A DNA stretch of 64,000 nucleotides from positions 3,782,001 through 3,846,000 of the forward strand of contig NC_015663.1 of assembly GCF_000215745.1 (NCBI RefSeq), in the 5' to 3' direction. The position numbers were made by a program, and so were the translations under genes. The stretch comes from Klebsiella aerogenes KCTC 2190 (GTDB taxonomy: Bacteria > Pseudomonadota > Gammaproteobacteria > Enterobacterales > Enterobacteriaceae). Below are positions 53,766-63,725 of this stretch, piece after piece. The notes below the pieces were generated by a model. That model was not told where the DNA came from, ran no database searches, and worked only from the letters and a program-made list of their open reading frames with translations. Each line of letters begins with the position of its first letter. Position 1 is the stretch's first letter.

Positions 53766-54335
53766 ATGAAAGCAATTGGCATTTTTTGTGGTTCTTCTAC
53801 CGGGGAAAACCCGATTTATCAGGTTTACGCGCAACAGGTTGGCAAGGCGCTGGCGCAAGCCGGGGTGGAGCTTGTGTATGGCGGCGGTAAAGTAGGACTT
53901 ATGGGCGCCGTGGCAGATGCTGCATTAGAACACGGCGGGCGGGTCATTGGCGTGATGCCGCGCGGGCTGGTGGAGCGTGAGATTGCGCATAGCGGATTAA
54001 GCGAGCTGCATGTCGTTGAGAATATGCATGAGCGCAAAAACAAAATGTCGCTGCTGGCGGACGGCTTCATTGCCATGCCGGGTGGAGCCGGAACGCTGGA
54101 AGAGATTTTTGAACAGTGGACCTGGGCGCAGCTCGGTATTCATGAAAAGCCCTGTGCTTTCCTGAACGTGAACGGCTATTACAACCCGCTGCAGGCGATG
54201 GCGGAAAAAATGGCCGCCGAAGGGTTTATGCATCGCCGCTATGCTGAGATGCTGACTTTTAGCGATGATGTACAGGAGATTTTAACCGCATTCCATCGCT
54301 ATACGCCGCCGCAGCGCAAATGGCTTGCGAAGTAG
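53766..54335 (+). CDS. LOG-family protein (TIGR00730 Rossmann fold, nucleotide 5'-phosphoribohydrolase-like)
   Basis: The 189-residue protein starts MKAIGIFCGSSTGENPIYQV and has the LOG signature PGGAGTLEEIFEQWTWAQLG (PGGxGTxxE) and GGGKVGLMGAVADAAL. Such proteins cleave nucleoside 5'-monophosphates to free base and ribose 5-phosphate, as in cytokinin activation. The ATG 53766 follows GGAG with 8-base spacing; the upstream frame from 53607 lacks family similarity. Confidence 0.87.
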   Translation: MKAIGIFCGSSTGENPIYQVYAQQVGKALAQAGVELVYGGGKVGLMGAVADAALEHGGRVIGVMPRGLVEREIAHSGLSELHVVENMHERKNKMSLLADGFIAMPGGAGTLEEIFEQWTWAQLGIHEKPCAFLNVNGYYNPLQAMAEKMAAEGFMHRRYAEMLTFSDDVQEILTAFHRYTPPQRKWLAK

Positions 54336-54342
54336 CGCTATT

Positions 54343-54375
54343 AAAGGGCAAACCGTTTTAACGGCTTGCCCTTTT
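54343..54375. terminator. Bidirectional terminator between LOG gene and mdtK
   Basis: AAAGGGCAAACCGTT and AACGGCTTGCCCTTT pair across a short loop and are followed by T-rich sequence. It lies between convergent stops. Confidence 0.85.
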
Positions 54376-54390
54376 CTTTAGCGTTTCTGG

Positions 54391-55764
54391 TTAGCGCGCG
54401 GCGCGCTGCAGGATCACGCTTGACGGCTGACGTTGCAGGAAGCGCATGCGCAGCATCATCATGATGGCAGCGGAGGTCAGGCCGATGATAAAGCCGCACC
54501 AGAAGCCCGCAGGCCCCATCCGCGGCACCACAATATCCGTCAGCGCCAGCAGATAACCGCTTGGCAGGCCAAGTACCCAGTAAGCGGTGAAGGTAATAAA
54601 GAAGATCGACCGCGTATCTTTATAACCGCGCAGAATACCGCTGCCGATCACCTGAATGGAGTCGGAAATCTGATAAATCGCCGCCAGCAGCATCAGTTGT
54701 GAGGCCAGTAGCACCACCTCGGGGTTATCGTTGTACAGCAGGGCAATCTGCTTACGCATCAGGATCGTGAAAATCGCGGTGATCATTGCCATGCAGACGC
54801 CCACGCCGACCCCGGTACGCGCGGAGGTCTGTGCATCCAGCGTCGAGCCCTGGCCGAGACGAAAACCAACGCGTATTGTTACCGCCGCCGCCAGCGAGAG
54901 CGGAAGAACGAACATCAGCGAACTGAAGTTAAGGGCGATTTGATGCCCTGCGACATCGATAATCCCCAATGGCGAAACCAGCAGCGCCACAACCGCGAAC
55001 AGCGTGACTTCAAAAAACAGCGCCAGCGCGATTGGCAACCCCAGCTGTACCAGCCGTTTTAATACCGAAAAATCAGGTTTACTGAAACGCTCAGCGCAGC
55101 GGATATCGCGCATTGAGCGCGCGCGGCGCACCCAGGTCAGCATGCTGGCAAACATGACCCAGTAGACCGAGGCGGTCGCGACCCCGCAGCCGATGCCGCC
55201 AAGTTCCGGCATACCGAAATGACCATAGATAAAAATGTAGTTCACTGGAATGTTGACCAGCAGGCCGATAAAACCCATCACCATACCGGGCTTAGTTTTT
55301 GCCAGCCCTTCGCACTGGTTACGCGCGACCTGGAAGAACAGATAGCCTGGCGCGCCCCATAGCAGCGCACGCAGATACCCCACCGCTTTGTCGGCAAGCT
55401 GTGGGTCGATGTTGTGCATCGAGCTGATGATATAGCCTGCGTTCCACAGCACCACCATCACCAGTACGGAGACAAAGCCCGCCAGCCAAAAGCCCTGGCG
55501 TACCTGCTGGGCGATACGATCGCGGCGACCGGAGCCATTAAGTTGGGCGATAACCGGCGTTAGCGCCAGCAGCAGACCGTGGCCAAACAGGATGGCAGGT
55601 AGCCAGATCGAGGTGCCGATAGCCACGGCGGCCATATCGGTTGCGCTGTAGCCGCCGGCCATCACCGTATCGACAAAGCCCATCGCCGTCTGGGCGACCT
55701 GCGCCAGAATGACCGGGATAGCCAATGCTAATAACTGACGCGCTTCTATAAAGTACTTCTGCAC
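54391..55764 (-). CDS. mdtK: Multidrug efflux pump MdtK (MATE family)
   Basis: The 457-residue, 12-helix protein has the same length as E. coli MdtK and opens [20 protein letters not shown]. It has the two MATE repeats, with [26 protein letters not shown] in the first and the internal [23 protein letters not shown] in the second. It exports cationic drugs and dyes by Na+ or H+ antiport. It is followed at a divergent distance of 230 bases by ribC. Confidence 0.96.
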   Translation of the reverse strand: MQKYFIEARQLLALAIPVILAQVAQTAMGFVDTVMAGGYSATDMAAVAIGTSIWLPAILFGHGLLLALTPVIAQLNGSGRRDRIAQQVRQGFWLAGFVSVLVMVVLWNAGYIISSMHNIDPQLADKAVGYLRALLWGAPGYLFFQVARNQCEGLAKTKPGMVMGFIGLLVNIPVNYIFIYGHFGMPELGGIGCGVATASVYWVMFASMLTWVRRARSMRDIRCAERFSKPDFSVLKRLVQLGLPIALALFFEVTLFAVVALLVSPLGIIDVAGHQIALNFSSLMFVLPLSLAAAVTIRVGFRLGQGSTLDAQTSARTGVGVGVCMAMITAIFTILMRKQIALLYNDNPEVVLLASQLMLLAAIYQISDSIQVIGSGILRGYKDTRSIFFITFTAYWVLGLPSGYLLALTDIVVPRMGPAGFWCGFIIGLTSAAIMMMLRMRFLQRQPSSVILQRAAR

Positions 55765-55994
55765 GTGAACACCTTTATATTGTTGTTATTTTGAGACTAA
55801 AAAAGCCGCCTTAAATGGCAGCAAGAAGAAAAAACAGGAGGAATTTCCAGTCTATTGTAGCGAGGATTAGCCATTAAGCCAGTGAAAAAATGGTGGGGGC
55901 ACGATGCGCGCTGGCAACCTGTTTGGCCAACTGTTATTGTTCCGCGTATATATAACGGTAATGATACCGTCACGATTCTCAACAGGAGCAAAGT

Positions 55995-56630
55995 ATGTTT
56001 ACTGGTATTGTACAGGGGACTGCGAAAGTGGTGTCCATCGATGAGAAACCGAATTTCCGCACCCACGTGGTGGAGCTGCCGGCGCATATGCTCGATGGCC
56101 TGGAGACCGGTGCTTCGGTGGCGCACAATGGCTGTTGCCTGACCGTTACCGAAATTGACGGCCCGCGAATCAGCTTTGACTTGATGAAAGAGACGCTGCG
56201 TATCACTAATCTTGGCGCTATCCATGAAGGCGATATGGTCAACGTCGAGCGAGCAGCGAAATTCAGTGATGAAATCGGCGGCCATTTGATGTCCGGCCAT
56301 ATTATGACCACCGCCGAAGTCGTTAAAATCCTCACCTCGGAAAACAATCGCCAGATTTGGTTTAAGGTACAGGACCCGGCGCTGATGAAATATATCCTGT
56401 ATAAAGGGTTCATTGGCGTGGACGGTATTAGCCTGACGGTTGGTGAAGTGACCCCGACTCGTTTCTGTGTGCACCTGATTCCGGAAACGCTGCAGCGCAC
56501 CACGCTTGGGGTGAAAAAACTCGGCGATAAAGTAAATATCGAAATCGATCCGCAGACTCAGGCGGTGGTGGATACCGTGGAACGCGTGCTGGCGGCAAAA
56601 GAAGCGGCGCAAAAAAGCGCGGAAGAATAA
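55995..56630 (+). CDS. ribC: Riboflavin synthase (alpha chain)
   Basis: The 211-residue protein contains two lumazine-binding repeats: [17 protein letters not shown]...[11 protein letters not shown], and about residue 98 onward [17 protein letters not shown]...[12 protein letters not shown]. It joins two 6,7-dimethyl-8-ribityllumazines to form riboflavin. The gene is also called ribE in some naming. No FMN riboswitch is seen in the 230-base upstream region. Confidence 0.96.
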   Translation: MFTGIVQGTAKVVSIDEKPNFRTHVVELPAHMLDGLETGASVAHNGCCLTVTEIDGPRISFDLMKETLRITNLGAIHEGDMVNVERAAKFSDEIGGHLMSGHIMTTAEVVKILTSENNRQIWFKVQDPALMKYILYKGFIGVDGISLTVGEVTPTRFCVHLIPETLQRTTLGVKKLGDKVNIEIDPQTQAVVDTVERVLAAKEAAQKSAEE

Positions 56631-56632
56631 TA

Positions 56633-56674
56633 AAAAAGCCCCCGTAGAAATGTATTTCTGCGGGGGCTTTTTTT
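56633..56674. terminator. Bidirectional terminator between ribC and cfa
   Basis: AAAAAAGCCCCCG pairs with CGGGGGCTTTTTTT, with further pairing inside the loop, between the convergent stops. Confidence 0.92.
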
Positions 56675-56681
56675 AGCGAGT

Positions 56682-57830
56682 CTAGCGGGCTACGCGCAGG
56701 CCATGTTCAACACCGCGCGAGAAGACGACTTGCCAGAGCTGAATGTCGCGGGCGCGGAAAGCACCCGCGCAGGCATTCAGATAATAGGTAAACATGCGTT
56801 TGAAACGATCTGAATAGTTATCGGCAATATCCGGCCAACTGGCAAGAAAACGCTCGTACCAGGCCATCAAGGTGGTGTCATAATCGGCACCAAAGTTATG
56901 CCAATCTTCCATCACAAAATGCTTCTCGCTGGCATCGGCGATATGGCGTACCGACGGCAGGCAACCGTTAGGGAATATATATTTATTAATCCACGGGTCG
57001 ACGTTGTGATCGGTAATCTTTGAACCAATGGTGTGTAGCAGAAAACGACCGTTTGGTTTTAAATTACGATCGACAACTTCAAAATAAGTGGCGTAATTTT
57101 TAGGCCCAACGTGCTCGAACATCCCGACGGAGACGATTCGGTCAAAACTTTCGTGAAGATCGCGATAGTCCTGCAGCAGAATATTGACATCTAATCCTGC
57201 ACAGCGCTCCTGTGCCATTTTTTGTTGTTCGGCCGAAATGGTCACGCCCGTCACACTGACGTTATAGTTTTTGGCCATGTAATAGGCCAGTCCGCCCCAA
57301 CCGCAACCGATATCCAGCACTTTCATTCCTGGCTCAAGCTGCAGTTTGCGACAGATAAGATCTAATTTATCCTGCTGCGCCTGTTCCAGATTTTCGGCCT
57401 CTTTCCAGTATCCGCAGGAATATTGCATATAGGGATCGAGCATGCGGTGGAAAAGGTCGTTGCCTAAATCGTAGTGTTCTTTACCAACAATCCAGGCGCG
57501 TTTTTTGCTTTGCAGATTAAACAGGCGAGCGCCAGCGATACGTAGCGTATCTTTGAAGTGGTGGGGGAGTTGCTTATCCAGCCCGGCGCGCAATACCTTG
57601 TGAAAGAATATATCCAGGCGTTCGCATTCCCACCAGCCGTCCATATAGCTTTCGCCTAATCCGAGAGACCCTTCTTGTAACACGCGTTTAAAAAAGAGCG
57701 GGTTTTTTACCCGGATATCGGAGGGTGCGGAACCATTGATCTCAATTCCGGCACGGCCCAATAATTCAGCTGCAATCCGGTACCAATCATCGTTTGGTAC
57801 ACTTACTTCTTCTATACACGATGAACTCAT
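56682..57830 (-). CDS. cfa: Cyclopropane-fatty-acyl-phospholipid synthase
   Basis: The 382-residue protein has an N-terminal lipid-binding part and a SAM methyltransferase domain with LDIGCGWGGLAYYMAKNY (about residues 172-189), plus the FEHVGPKNYATYF active-site region. It adds a methylene group to membrane unsaturated fatty acids. The same-length E. coli Cfa lies in the same order. The 298-base upstream region should contain its stationary-phase promoter, which I could not place with confidence. Confidence 0.97.
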   Translation of the reverse strand: MSSSCIEEVSVPNDDWYRIAAELLGRAGIEINGSAPSDIRVKNPLFFKRVLQEGSLGLGESYMDGWWECERLDIFFHKVLRAGLDKQLPHHFKDTLRIAGARLFNLQSKKRAWIVGKEHYDLGNDLFHRMLDPYMQYSCGYWKEAENLEQAQQDKLDLICRKLQLEPGMKVLDIGCGWGGLAYYMAKNYNVSVTGVTISAEQQKMAQERCAGLDVNILLQDYRDLHESFDRIVSVGMFEHVGPKNYATYFEVVDRNLKPNGRFLLHTIGSKITDHNVDPWINKYIFPNGCLPSVRHIADASEKHFVMEDWHNFGADYDTTLMAWYERFLASWPDIADNYSDRFKRMFTYYLNACAGAFRARDIQLWQVVFSRGVEHGLRVAR

Positions 57831-58128
57831 AGCTTCTCCATCACGCCCAAGTGATCAGAACCTTAAAACAGCGTAGACGCTTTTTTGGCTTTGTGAGAAA
57901 TCTCACGAAAAAATCGTGAGGGTGCTATCCGACGTAGAACAGAGGAAGGGAGATAACCCTTGCCGAAAGGCCTTCCATGGTGAAACGGGCTGCTTCCTGC
58001 CCCCGTTAATATCTAAAAAACTTTCTATTTATGTGATGCCGGATCCAGTATAGGCCGCTAAAAACCGCCTTTCAATAAAAATATATTAGCAGGCTAATTA
58101 CTGGTCCGGGAGATCCTTTAAAAAATCA

Positions 58129-59313
58129 TCAAGCGTGAGACGATTCGTTCACTAACTGCACGCGTCGTTGCTGCATCCAGAAACCGATGCCTGCCAGGAC
58201 GATGGAAATCAGCATCACGCTGGTGGTGGTCAGAAGCGGAGTGGCGATAAGGCTTGAGACCAGCAGGCTTGCCAGGAAACAGAGGCCAAGCTGCAGCGTA
58301 TTCTGCAGGGCGGCGGCGCGCCCGGTTGCCTGTGGAAAAGGTTTCAGCGCCTGGGCGACGACGATAGGGTAAATCCCGCCATTCACAATCGCCATGATGC
58401 AAAACGGAACCATTAACGCAACCAGCGACGGATGATCCTGTATTCCGGCAAGCCAGGTCGCGGCTACGCTCAGCGCAAAAACAACCAGCAGCCAGGGCAG
58501 CATCTGATGACCCTGCCATTTTTGCAGCGCCGCGCGGCAGCCGTAACCGCCAATCAGGAAGGCGATAGTTTGCGGCACGTAGCTAAGGCCAATCACCGTC
58601 GGACCATAGCCCATTTCATGGAGGATAAATGGCGAACCGGTGAGCCAGGCGAAGAAGCTGGCGGAACACGCCGCATAAATGAGCACGTTACCGCTATATT
58701 CACGTGAACGCAGCAGGGACATAAAGGTAATTTTCTGCTGGGTTTCGCCAGCAGGTTTGACGACCGCCTTCAGACGAAAAGCCGGCAGCATCAACAGTAT
58801 GGTGATAGCGAACAGGGTGGCGAAGATAGCCTGCCATTCCAGATGGACTAACAGCCAGCTGCCGAGTAACGGCGCCAGCGCCGGAGAGAGCCCGACCAGC
58901 GGCATGATCGTCGCGAAAATGCGGTTGGTGCGCTGGGCCGGATAGTAGTCGGTCACCATCGCCTGCCAGGTCACCGCGGCGGCGCATACGCCAATCGCCT
59001 GGACAAAACGCAGTACCAGCATCAGCGTCGCATCGCGTACCCACAGCATCCCAAGACAGCCAAGAGCGAAGATAGCCAGCCCGGCGAGCAGAATCGGTTT
59101 CCGACCATAGCGGTCCGACAGCGGCCCCCAGAACAGCTGGCCGATCGCGAAGCCCGCGAGGAATAAGCTCAAGCTGGCGCTAACCGATGCGGCAGAGGTG
59201 TTGAGGTCTTGCTGAATGGCGGCAAAGGCCGGTAGATACATGTCGGTGGCCAGAAAGCCAAGCACGCTCAGGCCGCCCAGCCACACTAAAAATCCTTTCC
59301 CAGGTTGTTGCAT
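58129..59313 (-). CDS. punC: Purine nucleoside transporter PunC (MFS, Bcr/CflA family)
   Basis: The 394-residue, 12-helix protein begins [20 protein letters not shown] and has the Bcr/CflA motif [17 protein letters not shown] and the MFS loop [16 protein letters not shown]. It matches E. coli YdhC, renamed PunC for a role in purine nucleoside transport. It is divergent from the LysR gene punR by 112 bases, as in E. coli. Confidence 0.92.
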   Translation of the reverse strand: MQQPGKGFLVWLGGLSVLGFLATDMYLPAFAAIQQDLNTSAASVSASLSLFLAGFAIGQLFWGPLSDRYGRKPILLAGLAIFALGCLGMLWVRDATLMLVLRFVQAIGVCAAAVTWQAMVTDYYPAQRTNRIFATIMPLVGLSPALAPLLGSWLLVHLEWQAIFATLFAITILLMLPAFRLKAVVKPAGETQQKITFMSLLRSREYSGNVLIYAACSASFFAWLTGSPFILHEMGYGPTVIGLSYVPQTIAFLIGGYGCRAALQKWQGHQMLPWLLVVFALSVAATWLAGIQDHPSLVALMVPFCIMAIVNGGIYPIVVAQALKPFPQATGRAAALQNTLQLGLCFLASLLVSSLIATPLLTTTSVMLISIVLAGIGFWMQQRRVQLVNESSHA

Positions 59314-59425
59314 AACGTTCTCTTTCTACTGATGCAGGTATGATGCCGCAGAGTGTAGGGAGTGTAATCCGCCTTGTGAAACGCTATTATTTGTCACATG
59401 CATTCAAAAATTTTGCAGGCAGAAT

Positions 59426-60337
59426 ATGTGGTCTGAATATTCCTTAGAAGTGGTTGATGCTGTGGCGCGTAACGGGAGTTTCAGCGCCGCGGCGCAGGAG
59501 CTACACCGCGTACCTTCGGCGGTGAGCTATACGGTGCGACAGCTGGAGGAGTGGCTGGCGGTTCCGCTTTTTGAACGTCGCCATCGTGATGTTGAATTGA
59601 CCCCCGCCGGGCACTGGTTTTTGCAGGAAGGGCGTTCTGTTATCAAAAAAATGCAGATCACCCGCCAGCAGTGCCAGCAAATTGCTAACGGCTGGCGCGG
59701 CCAGCTGTCCATTGCGGTGGACGATATCGTTAAACCGGCGCGGATGCGCCAGATGATCGTTGATTTTTATCGCCATTTTAGCGATGTCGAACTAATCGTT
59801 TTTCAGGAAGTTTTCAACGGCGTCTGGGATGCGTTAGCCGATGGGCGGGTAGAACTCGCTATCGGCGCGACGCGTTCGATACCGGTGGGAGGGCGTTACG
59901 CTTTTCGCGATATGGGGATGCTGAACTGGCACTGTGTCGTCGCCAGCAGTCATCCGCTGGCGCAGATGGAAGGGCCGCTCAGTGATGACGTGTTGCGCAA
60001 CTGGCCGTCCCTGGTGCGCGAAGATACCTCGCGCTCGCTGCCGAAGCGCACAACCTGGCTGCTTGATAACCAGAAGCGGGTGGTGGTGCCGGATTGGGAA
60101 TCTTCAGCCACCTGTCTATCGGCAGGATTGTGCGTCGGGATGGTGCCAGGCCATTTCGCCCGCCCGCATATCGATAGCGGGGAGTGGACGGCCTTGACGC
60201 TGGAAAACCCATTCCCGGATGCCGCCTGCTGCCTGACCTGGCAACAAAGCGATGCTTCACCCGCTTTAAGCTGGCTGCTTGACTATCTTGGCGACAGCGA
60301 AACGTTGAATCGGGAGTGGTTGCGGGCGCCGGAATAA
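59426..60337 (+). CDS. punR: LysR-family regulator PunR (YdhB)
   Basis: The 303-residue protein has an N-terminal helix-turn-helix (LEVVDAVARNGSFSAAAQELHRVPSAVSYTVRQLEEWLAV) and a LysR effector domain. It matches E. coli YdhB/PunR, which activates punC. It lies divergent to punC and convergent with purR (19-base gap). Confidence 0.92.
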   Translation: MWSEYSLEVVDAVARNGSFSAAAQELHRVPSAVSYTVRQLEEWLAVPLFERRHRDVELTPAGHWFLQEGRSVIKKMQITRQQCQQIANGWRGQLSIAVDDIVKPARMRQMIVDFYRHFSDVELIVFQEVFNGVWDALADGRVELAIGATRSIPVGGRYAFRDMGMLNWHCVVASSHPLAQMEGPLSDDVLRNWPSLVREDTSRSLPKRTTWLLDNQKRVVVPDWESSATCLSAGLCVGMVPGHFARPHIDSGEWTALTLENPFPDAACCLTWQQSDASPALSWLLDYLGDSETLNREWLRAPE

Positions 60338-60356
60338 CCGGCGCCGGAGGAGGGTG

Positions 60357-61382
60357 TTAACGACGATAATCGACGAACGGGCCGTCGGCAACCGAGCGGC
60401 GCTCGATAAGACGTGGATGCACCTCGATGGACTGCGACTCTTCGCGTTTATTAACAATGCGATCGAGCAGCATATTGAATGCCGCTTCTCCGAGTGAGTC
60501 CTTGGGTTGATGTATTGTGGTCAGCGCCGGGCTGAAGTAGCGGGCGTTGCGCACATTATCATAGCCGATCAGCGAAATGTCCTGCGGCACGCGCAGGCCC
60601 ATTTCGTCGGCGGCGCAGATAGCGCCCATCGCCATGATGTCGCCGCCGCAGAACACGGCGGTTGGGCGATGCTGCTGATTAAGGATCTGCTGCATGGCGC
60701 GGTAGCCGGATTCCGGTTCAAAGTCGCCCTGAACAATCCAGTTTTCCGGCACATTGATATGCGCTTCTTTCATCGCCTGCATGAAGCCGGCAAGGCGCCC
60801 GGCGCCGGTGTTGCGCTCAAGCGGGCCCGGAATAACGCCAATTTCACGATGGCCGCGTTCAATCAGGTAACGGCCGGCGATATAGCCGCCTTCAAAGGCA
60901 TTATCAATAACCGAGTCGGTAAAGTCCGCTTTGGCTTCGCCCCAGTCCATCACCACCATCGGAATATGACGATACTCTTCGAGCATACTGAGCACCGACT
61001 CAGGGTACTCGGAACACATCACCAGCAGGCCGTCAACGCGCTTTTGCGCCATCATCGACAAGTAGGCGCGCTGTTTTTCCGGATCGTTCCAGGCGTTGCC
61101 CAGAATCAGGGTATAGCCTTTCTGGAAGCAGCTCTTTTCTACGGATTCGATAATTTCAGCGAAATAGGCCGCTTCGCTGCTGGTGGCCAGCAGACCGATC
61201 GATTTGGTGTGATTGACTTTCAGGCTGCGAGCCACGGCGCTTGGCGAATAGTGGAGTTCTTTAATTGCCGCCCACACCGCATTGCGCGTCTCTTCCGCCA
61301 CGAAACGGGTTTTGTTAATCACATGTGATACAGTTGTAGTGGAAACGTTTGCGCGTTTCGCTACATCTTTAATAGTTGCCAT
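60357..61382 (-). CDS. purR: Purine repressor PurR
   Basis: The 341-residue LacI-family protein starts [21 protein letters not shown], the PurR helix-turn-helix and hinge region, and has a sugar-binding-type C-terminal domain that binds hypoxanthine or guanine as corepressor. It is the length of E. coli PurR and represses purine synthesis genes. Two PUR boxes (upstream and inside codons 10-15) suggest autoregulation as in E. coli. Confidence 0.97.
   Translation of the reverse strand: MATIKDVAKRANVSTTTVSHVINKTRFVAEETRNAVWAAIKELHYSPSAVARSLKVNHTKSIGLLATSSEAAYFAEIIESVEKSCFQKGYTLILGNAWNDPEKQRAYLSMMAQKRVDGLLVMCSEYPESVLSMLEEYRHIPMVVMDWGEAKADFTDSVIDNAFEGGYIAGRYLIERGHREIGVIPGPLERNTGAGRLAGFMQAMKEAHINVPENWIVQGDFEPESGYRAMQQILNQQHRPTAVFCGGDIMAMGAICAADEMGLRVPQDISLIGYDNVRNARYFSPALTTIHQPKDSLGEAAFNMLLDRIVNKREESQSIEVHPRLIERRSVADGPFVDYRR
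61340..61355. promoter_or_regulatory. Intragenic PUR box in purR
   Basis: TGGAAACGTTTGCGCG contains the PurR core AAACGTTT within the first 15 codons of purR, matching the position of the second purR operator in E. coli. Confidence 0.65.
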
Positions 61383-61425
61383 TACTTCTCACTCCAGACC
61401 TTGACCTGATCGTCTGATTATCGAT

Positions 61426-61441
61426 ACGTAAACGTTTGCCT
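61426..61441. promoter_or_regulatory. PUR box upstream of purR
   Basis: ACGTAAACGTTTGCCT matches the 16-bp PurR consensus with one or two changes and lies 44 bases upstream of the purR start codon. Confidence 0.8.
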
Positions 61442-61677
61442 ATACACACCCTGTATACAATGCTCAACATTGCAACACCTGGGAAAACGACACAGAACGA
61501 CAGGAAGGGGTCAATGGCCGATACGCTTTCAAATTAGCGTGGGATTTTGTCCTATCTCGCGGCAAAGGGGAAGAGCAAAAATGTGCATCACTCTAAATCC
61601 GGGAAGATTTTTGCATATTTTTGTGCAAAAATGAGCAAGCTCACTTTCTATGTGGGGATAATCAGGGGAGAAAATTG

Positions 61678-61767
61678 ATGGACACAAATTTAAAGTTTTC
61701 GCTGACAACGACGGTTATTGTTTTGGGTCTGATCGTCGCCGCCGCGTTGACCGCGGTACTGCACTGA
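61678..61767 (+). CDS. ynhF: Small membrane protein YnhF
   Basis: The 29-residue peptide MDTNLKFSLTTTVIVLGLIV... has one hydrophobic helix (about residues 8-27) and closely matches E. coli YnhF. It has GGGGAG eight bases before the ATG and lies between purR and ydhP as in E. coli. Its function is unknown; it is an inner-membrane peptide that may stay formylated. Confidence 0.9.
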   Translation: MDTNLKFSLTTTVIVLGLIVAAALTAVLH

Positions 61768-61926
61768 TTCCAGCAGGGAGGGGGCTTCCCCTCCCATCCC
61801 GCCATTATTAGCAAATCTGCAAAAATCTTTTGTCATTTCGTTTACTTCTGTTTTTCTGTGATTGATGTCATGCTTTTGGCTTCTGATGTAATGCCGTGTC
61901 CTGAATCGGCCTGATGGAGTCTCTGA

Positions 61927-63093
61927 ATGAAAATCAACTTTCCCTTACTCGCGTTGGCGATCGGTGCCTTTGGTATCGGTACCACCGAGTTTTCCCCGAT
62001 GGGATTACTGCCGGTTATCGCCAAAGGCGTCGATGTTTCTATTCCGGCCGCGGGGATGCTGATTAGCGCCTATGCCATTGGCGTGATGGTCGGCGCGCCG
62101 TTAATGACGTTGCTGCTATCGCATCGCGCTCGCCGCAATGCATTGATCTTCCTGATGGGGATCTTCACCCTCGGCAACGTGCTCTCTTCTATTGCGCCGG
62201 ATTACACGACGCTACTGCTGTCGCGTATTATCACCAGCCTCAATCATGGCGCGTTCTTCGGCCTTGGCTCGGTCGTTGCCGCAAGCGTGGTGCCAAAACA
62301 CAAACAGGCCAGTGCGGTCGCGACCATGTTTATGGGGCTGACCATTGCCAATATCGGCGGCGTACCGGCTGCCACCTGGCTTGGCGAAACCATCGGTTGG
62401 CGAATGTCTTTCCTCGCCACGGCGGGTCTGGGATTAATTGCGATGGTCAGCCTGTGGTTCTCCCTGCCGAAGGGTAGCGCCGGCGAACGTCCGAACGTGA
62501 AGCGCGAGCTTTCAGTGTTGATGCGTCCTCAGGTACTCTCTGCGCTGTTAACCACCGTGCTGGGCGCCGGGGCGATGTTCACGCTGTATACCTACATTTC
62601 TCCGGTACTGCATACCATTACCAACGCTTCACCGCTGTTTGTTACCGCCATGCTGGTATTAATCGGCGTCGGTTTCTCGCTTGGCAACTATCTGGGCGGT
62701 AAGTTTGCCGACCGTTCAGTCTCCGGAACGTTGAAAGGGTTCCTGTTGTTACTGATTGCCATCATGTTGGCCATTCCGCTGCTGGCACAATCGCAGTTGG
62801 GTGCTGCCGTCAGCATGGTCGTGTGGGGCGCGGCAACCTTTGCGGTGGTTCCGCCGCTGCAGATGCGCGTAATGCGCGTGGCGCACGAAGCGCCGGGCCT
62901 GTCATCGTCGGTTAACATTGGCGCTTTCAATCTCGGTAATGCGTTGGGCGCGGCGGCGGGCGGCGCGGTGATATCCGGCGGCCTCGGTTATGCTTTTGTG
63001 CCGGTGATGGGGGCGATTATTGCCGGGCTGGCATTAGCGGTGGTGCTGTTTGGCGGGCGTTCACAACCAGAAGAAGCGTTAGCGAATAACTAA
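61927..63093 (+). CDS. ydhP: MFS transporter YdhP
   Basis: The 388-residue, 12-helix protein of the drug:H+ antiporter-1 type begins MKINFPLLALAIGAFGIGTT and has the loop LLLSHRARRNALIFLMG and the late GLSSSVNIGAFNLGNALGAAAGG motif. It is closely similar to E. coli YdhP; substrates are not firmly known. It is convergent with sodB. Confidence 0.95.
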   Translation: MKINFPLLALAIGAFGIGTTEFSPMGLLPVIAKGVDVSIPAAGMLISAYAIGVMVGAPLMTLLLSHRARRNALIFLMGIFTLGNVLSSIAPDYTTLLLSRIITSLNHGAFFGLGSVVAASVVPKHKQASAVATMFMGLTIANIGGVPAATWLGETIGWRMSFLATAGLGLIAMVSLWFSLPKGSAGERPNVKRELSVLMRPQVLSALLTTVLGAGAMFTLYTYISPVLHTITNASPLFVTAMLVLIGVGFSLGNYLGGKFADRSVSGTLKGFLLLLIAIMLAIPLLAQSQLGAAVSMVVWGAATFAVVPPLQMRVMRVAHEAPGLSSSVNIGAFNLGNALGAAAGGAVISGGLGYAFVPVMGAIIAGLALAVVLFGGRSQPEEALANN

Positions 63094-63104
63094 GTCGCAC
63101 TAAG

Positions 63105-63140
63105 AAAAAACCGCAGCGGGGTAACCCTGCTGCGGTTTTA
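63105..63140. terminator. Bidirectional terminator between ydhP and sodB
   Basis: AAACCGCAGCGGGG pairs with CCCTGCTGCGGTTT with one mismatch around a short loop; A and T runs flank both sides. Confidence 0.87.
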
Positions 63141-63143
63141 TTT

Positions 63144-63725
63144 TTATGCTGCCAGGTTGGCGGCAACAAATTTCCAGTTTACCAGCGCCCAGAAGTGTTC
63201 CAGATAATTAGGACGGGCATTGCGGTAGTCGATGTAGTAGGCGTGTTCCCAGACATCAACGGTCAACAGCGGCGTCGCATCGGTAGTCAGCGGAGTGCCG
63301 GCGTTGCTGGTGGAGACGATAGCCAGGCTGCCGTCAGCGTTTTTAACAAGCCAGGTCCAGCCTGCGCCGAAGTTTTTCGCCGCGGCATCGGTGAATTTCG
63401 CTTTAAAATCAGCGAAGCTACCGAAAGATTTGTTAATCGCTGCGGCCAGTTCGCCTTCCGGCTCACCGCCGGCGTTCGGCGCCAGGCAGTTCCAGTAGAA
63501 AGTGTGGTTCCAGACCTGCGCTGCGTTATTGAAAACGCCGCCTTCAGAAGAGCGAACGATCTCTTCCAGAGATTTGCCTTCAAAAGCGGTGCCTTTGATC
63601 AGGTTGTTGAGGTTGGTCACGTAGGCCTGGTGATGTTTACCGTAATGGTATTCCAGGGTTTCTGCGGAAATGTGCGGCGCCAGGGCGTCTTTTGCATATG
63701 GTAATGCAGGTAATTCGAACGACAT
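63144..63725 (-). CDS. sodB: Iron superoxide dismutase
   Basis: The 193-residue enzyme has the metal ligands His27, His74, Asp157 and His161 (for example [10 protein letters not shown] and [10 protein letters not shown]). The residues GG before EPEG and Ala in the FGSFADFK region fit the iron type. It removes superoxide in the cytoplasm. In E. coli the leader is a target of the iron-response RNA RyhB; the upstream region here has A/T-rich sequence, but I did not find a clear Fur box. Confidence 0.97.
   Translation of the reverse strand: MSFELPALPYAKDALAPHISAETLEYHYGKHHQAYVTNLNNLIKGTAFEGKSLEEIVRSSEGGVFNNAAQVWNHTFYWNCLAPNAGGEPEGELAAAINKSFGSFADFKAKFTDAAAKNFGAGWTWLVKNADGSLAIVSTSNAGTPLTTDATPLLTVDVWEHAYYIDYRNARPNYLEHFWALVNWKFVAANLAA

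Noticed and set aside
55765-55994. FMN riboswitch before ribC
   Set aside because: No conserved RFN core was found; in E. coli the element precedes ribB, not riboflavin synthase.
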